Shown here piece after piece: positions 6,141 through 9,993 of a stretch of DNA of 9,993 nt. Position 1 is the first letter of the stretch; every line of letters begins with the position of its first letter. The DNA comes from Methanimicrococcus sp. GTDB taxonomy: Archaea; Halobacteriota; Methanosarcinia; Methanosarcinales; Methanosarcinaceae. Location: contig WRDC01000055.1 in assembly GCA_009783635.1 (NCBI GenBank), positions 1-9,993 of the forward strand, read 5' to 3'. Made by a program: the position numbers and the translations under genes. The notes beneath the pieces were generated by a model. The model was not told where the DNA came from and did no database searches. It saw only the letters and a list, made by a program, of their open reading frames with translations.

Positions 6141-7477
6141 CATTTTTGTCCGCGCAGTTTGTTCATATGATCAATTCTTTTTTGAACAAGCGCCGGCGTT
6201 CCGATATCTCTTCTGAAAAAGAGGCTGCCTTTGATCGTTTTATCCAAAGCGTCCTGAGAAATCGTTTCCGCCTTTTCAATCGTTGCGGCCAAACCGACAA
6301 CGCCGACAGAGCGTGAGCTTGTCGTGTAAATTTTTCCGTCTTTTTCGTAGACGGCGGAATAATAAACAATCAAATCGGCTTCCGGTCCTTTCAATACATT
6401 GCCTGCGCCGCCGAGGACCGTGATTTCCGCGTCCTTTTCGGGGTTGTCGGGGTAACCGGCCGGAACAGCGTATTTGCATACCGTTGCCTTCTTTGAAAAT
6501 TCAACCGTCATCTGATCCAATGTTCCGGTAACAACGGCTTTCATCACGGCGGCCATGTCGGATTCCAAAAGGGACAACACATTCATGGCTTCCGGGTCGC
6601 CGAAACGGGCGTTGTATTCGATCAGTTTCGGGCCGTTTTGAGTCAGAATGAATTGCCCATAGAGGATTCCTTTGAATTCATCGCCGGTCTCGTTTGGAAA
6701 TGCGGCAACGGTTGCCTGCATAATTTGCTTGGCTTTTTCGTATTCTTCGGGGGTGATGAACGGGAGCAGCGCACCCGCGTTTGTGTAAGCCCCCATGCCG
6801 CCCGTGTTCGGGCCGACATCGCCTTCATAAGCTCTTTTATGGTCCTGGGCGGTCGGGCAAAAAGCCAAATGTTTCCCGTCAACAAAAGCCTGAAGCGTGA
6901 ACTCTTCGCCGACAAATCTTTCCTCAATGACGACACTGTCGCCCTTGAGAACTTCTTTTGTATATTCTTTCGCGGCGGCGATGTCGGGCAGCTGGTCGCC
7001 CATCACTTTAACGCCCTTTCCGCCGGTCAGGCCGGCCGGTTTGACCGCGACATCCGAGAGTTGATCAATGAAGGCCGCGGCCGGTTCATAATCTGTAAAA
7101 ACGCCGTATTTCGGATTTCCTTCGATGCCGTGTTTCTCAATAAACTTGCGGGCCCACGCTTTGTCTGTTTCGATTTTGGCGCAGTTCATTTTCGGGCCGA
7201 CCGCGGGAACGCCGGCCGCCCACAAAGCGTCGGAAACGCCCGCCGAAAGAGGCGCCTCGGGGCCGATAAAAGCCATATCTATTCCCTTTTCTTTTGCAAA
7301 AGAAGCGATTGTAAAAGCGTCTTTCTCATCTGAGATTAAAACTTCTTCGGAAAGGGCGGCAATCCCCGGATTTTTTTTCGACATCACGGTGTAAAGAAGC
7401 GGTTTTTGCGGGCTTCTTTTAATTGCCGCGGCAACCGCGTGTTCACGGCCACCGCCGCCGACTAATAATATCTTCAT
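6140..7477 (-). CDS. purD: Phosphoribosylamine-glycine ligase (GAR synthetase)
   Basis: Catalyses the second step of purine synthesis: phosphoribosylamine, glycine and ATP give glycinamide ribonucleotide. Cytoplasmic, ATP-grasp fold. Visible: the N-terminal loop GGGGREHA (7-14), IGPEAPL (71-77), ATP-grasp loop KPAGLTGGKGVKV (146-158), NTGGMGA (224-230) and metal/ATP-binding EYNARFGDPE (287-296). The 445-residue length is slightly over the bacterial ~430. The frame also opens with GTG at 7486, but that GTG lies in GAGTGATCC, which pairs well with the 16S rRNA tail and is better read as the ribosome site for ATG 7477. The predicted start MKILLVGGGG also fits the family. The stop codon touches a T-rich tandem array. 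No other pur genes are nearby. Confidence 0.97.
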   Translation of the reverse strand: MKILLVGGGGREHAVAAAIKRSPQKPLLYTVMSKKNPGIAALSEEVLISDEKDAFTIASFAKEKGIDMAFIGPEAPLSAGVSDALWAAGVPAVGPKMNCAKIETDKAWARKFIEKHGIEGNPKYGVFTDYEPAAAFIDQLSDVAVKPAGLTGGKGVKVMGDQLPDIAAAKEYTKEVLKGDSVVIEERFVGEEFTLQAFVDGKHLAFCPTAQDHKRAYEGDVGPNTGGMGAYTNAGALLPFITPEEYEKAKQIMQATVAAFPNETGDEFKGILYGQFILTQNGPKLIEYNARFGDPEAMNVLSLLESDMAAVMKAVVTGTLDQMTVEFSKKATVCKYAVPAGYPDNPEKDAEITVLGGAGNVLKGPEADLIVYYSAVYEKDGKIYTTSSRSVGVVGLAATIEKAETISQDALDKTIKGSLFFRRDIGTPALVQKRIDHMNKLRGQK

Positions 7478-7479
7478 AC

Positions 7480-7488
7480 GGATCACTC
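7480..7488 (-). promoter_or_regulatory. Shine-Dalgarno site that sets the purD start
   Basis: The minus strand reads GAGTGATCC and then GT before ATG 7477. It matches the archaeal GGTGATCC signal except for one base. The in-frame GTG inside it is therefore not the likely start codon. Confidence 0.65.
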
Positions 7489-7629
7489 ATATTTTTAAAA
7501 AAGCCCTTTTTGAAATGTTCAAATCAAAAATAAAGAATTACAAGACAAAATTGAAAAAGCTTTGGATAAATTTAAAACAAACTTAAGACGATGAAATTTT
7601 ACCTCGAATCCATTGAGAAATGAATAAAT

Positions 7630-7641
7630 CTTTTATATCTA
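7630..7641 (-). promoter_or_regulatory. Candidate purD TATA box
   Basis: The minus strand reads AGATATAAAAGA, a strong archaeal TATA-like element. The start would fall near 7605, leaving a leader of about 130 bases before purD. A weaker element (TTTTAAATTTA, about 7562-7574) would give a leader of about 60 bases. In the leader I see only a four-residue ORF (ATG GAT TCG AGG TAA) and no recognisable riboswitch. Confidence 0.5.
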
Positions 7642-7705
7642 TTTAAGTCTGCCGAGTCAGTTTCTAAAAACAAGCGGCGTCAGCTGAATTGATGTTCAAG
7701 ACAGA

Positions 7706-7804
7706 CGGAGTCCTAACGAATTCTTAACGGACTCCTAACGGACTCCTAACGGACTCCTAACGGACCCCTAACGGACCCCTAACGGACTCCTAACGGATTC
7801 CTAA
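7706..7804. repeat. 11-bp tandem array, nine units, between rdgB and purD
   Basis: Nine head-to-tail units of exactly 11 bases, consensus CGGACTCCTAA. Four copies match it perfectly (7728, 7739, 7750 and 7783); two read CGGACCCCTAA (7761 and 7772). Outer copies diverge: CGGAGTCCTAA (7706), CGAATTCTTAA (7717) and CGGATTCCTAA (7794). The array starts 65 bases upstream of the purD TATA box and 42 bases after the rdgB stop, inside a 369-base gap. The rest of the gap holds the purD promoter and leader and an oligo-T stretch after rdgB. On the minus strand the unit is TTAGGAGTCCG. Confidence 0.96.
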
Positions 7805-7811
7805 AGGATTC

Positions 7812-7817
7812 AAAAAA
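7812..7817 (-). terminator. Oligo-T stop after rdgB
   Basis: On the minus strand ACTTTTTTG occurs about 30 bases after the rdgB stop codon, giving a run of six T. This is enough for an archaeal terminator of moderate strength. If efficient, it would end the transcript before the 11-bp array. Confidence 0.4.
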
Positions 7818-7846
7818 GTTCCTCACAAATAAGCGCAGACTGCCGT

Positions 7847-8410
7847 TTATTGTTTTTTCATCCATTCCGTGAACTTATCCAGCGCGCGCCGCCTGTGTGA
7901 AATCTTATTTTTAAATTCCGCGCCGAGTTCGCCGAATGTTTGCCCGTTGTAATCAAAAATCGGATCAAAACCAAAACCGCCGTCGCCACGCTCTTCAAAG
8001 GCAATTTTGCCTTCAACGGTTCCTGAAAATGTCAGCGGTTCCTTTCCCGGTTCGCAAAAGGCAATCACGGTTTTAAAATAAGCTGCGCGGTTTGTTTCGT
8101 TTTCCATTAATCTCAGAACGCGGGGATTGCCGAGATGATCTTCCACAAAACGTGAATAAGGGCCGGGAAATCCGTTGAGGGCTTGAATGAAAAGTCCGGA
8201 ATCGTCGACCATTACAGGAATATTCAGGTATTTCGCCGCCGCTTTTGCGGAATACGCAGCAATCGGCTCCAAATCATCCGCCTGAATTTCGGGATAATCA
8301 CCATTGTCTTGGATCGCCTCAATTCCGGCAGAGGCCAGAATTTCTTTGATTTCCGAAAATTTGCCGGCGTTGCCGGTGACAAAAACAATTTTCTCAAAAG
8401 CGGGAGTCAT
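7847..8410 (-). CDS. rdgB: XTP/dITP pyrophosphatase (HAM1 family)
   Basis: Hydrolyses the non-standard nucleotides ITP, dITP and XTP to monophosphates, keeping deaminated purines out of DNA and RNA; cytoplasmic dimer. The 187-residue protein has normal length and shows TGNAGK (12-17), the metal-binding VDDSGL (68-73), GFPGPYSRFV (80-89), GFGFDPIF (145-152) and SHRRRAL (171-177). In many relatives the last motif is SHRGxAL; here Arg replaces Gly, a minor change. ATG 8410 has a GGAG site ten bases upstream. That leader (8414-8430) is itself a decayed copy of the 18-bp array upstream. The neighbour kae1-bud32 is 192 bases upstream on the same strand and no separate TATA box is visible, so co-transcription is likely. 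Confidence 0.96.
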   Translation of the reverse strand: MTPAFEKIVFVTGNAGKFSEIKEILASAGIEAIQDNGDYPEIQADDLEPIAAYSAKAAAKYLNIPVMVDDSGLFIQALNGFPGPYSRFVEDHLGNPRVLRLMENETNRAAYFKTVIAFCEPGKEPLTFSGTVEGKIAFEERGDGGFGFDPIFDYNGQTFGELGAEFKNKISHRRRALDKFTEWMKKQ

Positions 8411-8413
8411 TTT

Positions 8414-8446
8414 TTTGTTTCTCCGTTATGTTTTTTTCATTTACGG
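8414..8446 (-). other. rdgB leader made of two decayed repeat copies
   Basis: The minus-strand segment CATAACGGAGAAACAAA (8414-8430) matches the repeat CCTAACGGAAAAGGAAA at 13 of 17 positions. The 18 bases at 8429-8446 match the array unit at 12 of 18. The GGAG ribosome site of rdgB lies in the first of these copies. Confidence 0.5.
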
Positions 8447-8608
8447 TTTCCTTTTTCGTTAGGGCTTCCTTTTCCGTTAGGGCTTCCTTTTCCGTCAGGG
8501 TTTCCTTTTCCGTTAGGGCTTCCTTTTCCGTCAGGGTTTCCTTTTCCGTCAGGGTTTCCTTTTCCGTTAGGGTTTCCTTTTCCGTTAGGGTTTCCTTTTC
8601 CGTTAGGG
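8447..8608. repeat. 18-bp tandem array, nine units, over the kae1-bud32 stop
   Basis: Nine units of exactly 18 bases, consensus on the plus strand TTTCCTTTTCCGTTAGGG, start at 8447, 8465, 8483, 8501, 8519, 8537, 8555, 8573 and 8591. Changes are all transitions at three positions: first base T or C, one CCG to TCG (first unit), and GTTA or GTCA. The unit at 8591-8608 contains the stop codon of kae1-bud32 (8603-8605). On the minus strand in that reading frame each unit is CCC TAA CGG AAA AGG AAA. No unique spacers are present. Confidence 0.97.
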
Positions 8609-9993
8609 TTTTCCTTCCAAATACCGGGCGCGCATTTTGATTTCTTCCGCGCGCTTCAAAATTTCATCCGCGCCGCCGTATTCTTTTCGGTAGCCTTCCG
8701 CAAAAAATCTTTTCAGGTTTTCCGAATTTATATGGGAACTGTCCAGAGTTTGGAATAAAACATGAATGTCAACACCCTTTGATTCAACGCTTTTATCCGA
8801 AAACGATAAACCGAAATCGATCAGATACAATTTCCCATCGTCGGCATAAATCATATTGGATGTCGTCAGATCTCCGTGAATCATGTCGCGGGCATGGATC
8901 CTTCCGATCATTTCGCCGGCCGTTTCGGCCAATTGTTCATTGCCGTCAATGGCAAATTTCAACGGGACGCCTTTGATTCGTTCCATTTTGATGGCGTAAT
9001 CGCCGACGCCGTAAACAACCGGCGTCATAATACCAAAACGCCGGGCTTCTGTCATCATCCGGACTTCCGTTTTCGTCCGCTCTTTCCGGAGTTTGGCGTC
9101 AATTTGAGGGAGGCGGTAGTTCTTTTGAATCCGCTCTTTCACAATCATTTCTTCCGTTTCTTCCGTTTCTTCCGTTTTGCCCCAAAGAGCATTGGCAACA
9201 TCGGCGACATTGGCCGCATTGAATTCTGACTCATGGCCGTAATTTTTCGGCTCAAGCCGGACAACAGCTTCGGCGCCGTTTTGCATTTTTCGGATTTCCT
9301 CGCTCTTTGAAAGATTTGCGGGCGCCTTCCATGTGACCGTCACTTCATCGGGGCGGAATCCGGAGTCAACGAACGAATTTTCAATTGTCAGAATGTCTCC
9401 GGCCTTGAACATCAGTAAGCCGGTATAGGCGATCATAGCGCCGTTGTCCCCCATAAACCGCTTTTCCGGGACATAAAATTGCGCGCCGCGGTCTTTGCAC
9501 ATCTGATCCAGCATTTCCCGAATCCGGCTGTTGGCGCCGACGCCGCCGGCCAGCAGCACCTCGTTTTTGCCGGTGTGCGCAAGCGCCCGCTCCGTGACTT
9601 CAACCGACATTGCAAAAGCGGTTTCCTGATAAGAGTGGCAGATATTTGCCAAAGCGGCTTCATCAATTTTTCCCGCGGCATCTTTGCTTTCATTTAAAAT
9701 GCGCGTTGCCGCCGTCGACAAACCCGAGAAAAAGAAATCCATGCCTTTGACGGTGTAAGGCAGGTCAATGTATCCGGTCGCTTCCTTGGCATACTTTTCA
9801 ACCAGCGGGCCGCCGGGGTGCGGCAGTCCGGCCGAGCGGGCGAATTTGTCTAAAGAGTTGCCAAGACCGATGTCAAGCGTCTCCCCAAAGATTCGGTACG
9901 CGCCAATTCCCGGTTTTGTTTCCTGATACGCGAGCACCTGCGAATTGGCGCCGCTGACGTAAAGCGTAATCGGGTCCACGACATCCGTTTTCC
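8603..9993 (-). CDS. kae1: Kae1-Bud32 fusion, t6A tRNA synthase/kinase (5' cut)
   Basis: Bifunctional protein of the KEOPS complex. Kae1 transfers threonylcarbamoyl to A37 of ANN-reading tRNAs, and Bud32 is an atypical kinase/ATPase needed for the complex. The gene runs off the right edge; the frame is open through TDVVDPITLYVSG, so the GTG at 9979 is internal (Val). Missing: about the first 110 residues with the HxxxH metal site. Counting from 9979: GGVGANSR (145-152), GDNGAMIAY (177-185), Bud32 GAEA loop (235-238), VKERI (280-284), catalytic HGDLTTSN (368-375), metal-binding IDFG (387-390) and KGVDIHVL (401-408). Between GAEA and VKER there are about 41 residues, including TEETEETEE (269-277) from a 9-bp repeat, against about 15 in the M. 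jannaschii protein as I recall it. The end, RARYLEGKP, carries three extra residues beyond the usual RARYVE, coded by repeat-like DNA. Confidence 0.96.
   Translation of the reverse strand, partial: KTDVVDPITLYVSGANSQVLAYQETKPGIGAYRIFGETLDIGLGNSLDKFARSAGLPHPGGPLVEKYAKEATGYIDLPYTVKGMDFFFSGLSTAATRILNESKDAAGKIDEAALANICHSYQETAFAMSVEVTERALAHTGKNEVLLAGGVGANSRIREMLDQMCKDRGAQFYVPEKRFMGDNGAMIAYTGLLMFKAGDILTIENSFVDSGFRPDEVTVTWKAPANLSKSEEIRKMQNGAEAVVRLEPKNYGHESEFNAANVADVANALWGKTEETEETEEMIVKERIQKNYRLPQIDAKLRKERTKTEVRMMTEARRFGIMTPVVYGVGDYAIKMERIKGVPLKFAIDGNEQLAETAGEMIGRIHARDMIHGDLTTSNMIYADDGKLYLIDFGLSFSDKSVESKGVDIHVLFQTLDSSHINSENLKRFFAEGYRKEYGGADEILKRAEEIKMRARYLEGKP
9149..9175 (-). repeat. In-frame 9-bp repeat, three units, in the Bud32 part
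   Basis: TTTCTTCCG occurs three times in perfect tandem (9149-9157, 9158-9166, 9167-9175). On the coding strand it reads ACG GAA GAA, giving Thr-Glu-Glu three times. It sits in the loop before the strand carrying the Bud32 VKER lysine. Its period is a multiple of three, so copy changes would keep the frame. Confidence 0.9.

Noticed and set aside
5973..6316. Several overlapping plus-strand frames rich in Phe, Leu, Cys and Ala that look like membrane segments
   Set aside because: They are translations of the T-rich tandem array in every frame, with no ribosome site, and run into purD on the other strand.
7478..7486. purD starting at GTG 7486
   Set aside because: The GTG is part of a good Shine-Dalgarno site placed correctly for ATG 7477.
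8447..8605. Stop-codon readthrough extending Kae1-Bud32 through the array
   Set aside because: It would need nine successive readthroughs of TAA/TGA, and the product would be only a Lys/Arg-rich repeat. No recoding signal is seen.
8447..8608. Telomere-like TTAGGG/CCCTAA
   Set aside because: The hexamer occurs once per 18-bp unit, is often TCAGGG, and the array is internal to the chromosome between genes. The resemblance to eukaryotic telomeres is chance.
7706..8608. CRISPR array
   Set aside because: Units are head to tail without unique spacers, and no cas genes are near.
8183..8758. Plus-strand frame with a repeated Phe-Pro-Phe-Pro-Leu-Gly pattern
   Set aside because: It is the 18-bp array read in the wrong frame, flanked by the antisense of rdgB and kae1-bud32.

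Overview
The window is a stretch of archaeal chromosome, most likely from a methanogen of the Methanosarcinaceae. Three things support this: a coenzyme F420-dependent methylene-tetrahydromethanopterin reductase (Mer), a Kae1-Bud32 fusion of the archaeal type, and archaeal signals (TATA boxes, GGTGA-type Shine-Dalgarno sites, oligo-T stops). The moderate GC of the genes, the AT-rich gaps and the many intergenic tandem repeats would suit a gut lineage such as Methanimicrococcus. That genus-level placement is a guess and nothing in the window proves it.

Layout from left to right: (1) A 21-bp tandem array at the window edge, a possible 42-residue basic ORF, then an AK6/Fap7-like nucleotide kinase on the + strand. 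(2) A 20-bp tandem array between convergent genes. (3) A - strand pair, mer followed by nadM, one base apart. (4) A 160-bp divergent promoter region and elp3 (+). (5) A convergent gap with a GC-rich hairpin and an oligo-T stop. (6) Four - strand genes transcribed leftward: kae1-bud32 (cut by the right edge), rdgB, purD and argF. The gaps between them hold an 18-bp array, an 11-bp array and a T-rich 11/19-bp array.

All recognised genes are housekeeping: C1 metabolism (mer), NAD synthesis (nadM), purine synthesis (purD), arginine synthesis (argF), nucleotide-pool cleaning (rdgB), tRNA modification (elp3 at U34, kae1-bud32 for t6A at A37) and nucleotide kinase/ribosome assembly (AK6). I see no phage, transposon, CRISPR or defence genes.

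The unusual layer is non-coding. Most gaps carry a different short tandem repeat, several touching or containing a stop codon. The 18-bp array holds the kae1-bud32 stop codon and repeats an in-frame stop in all nine units. It shares a 9-bp core, in inverted orientation, with the 11-bp array on the other side of rdgB, so the leader and tail of an rdgB transcript could pair. Three arrays share the core CCGTTA.
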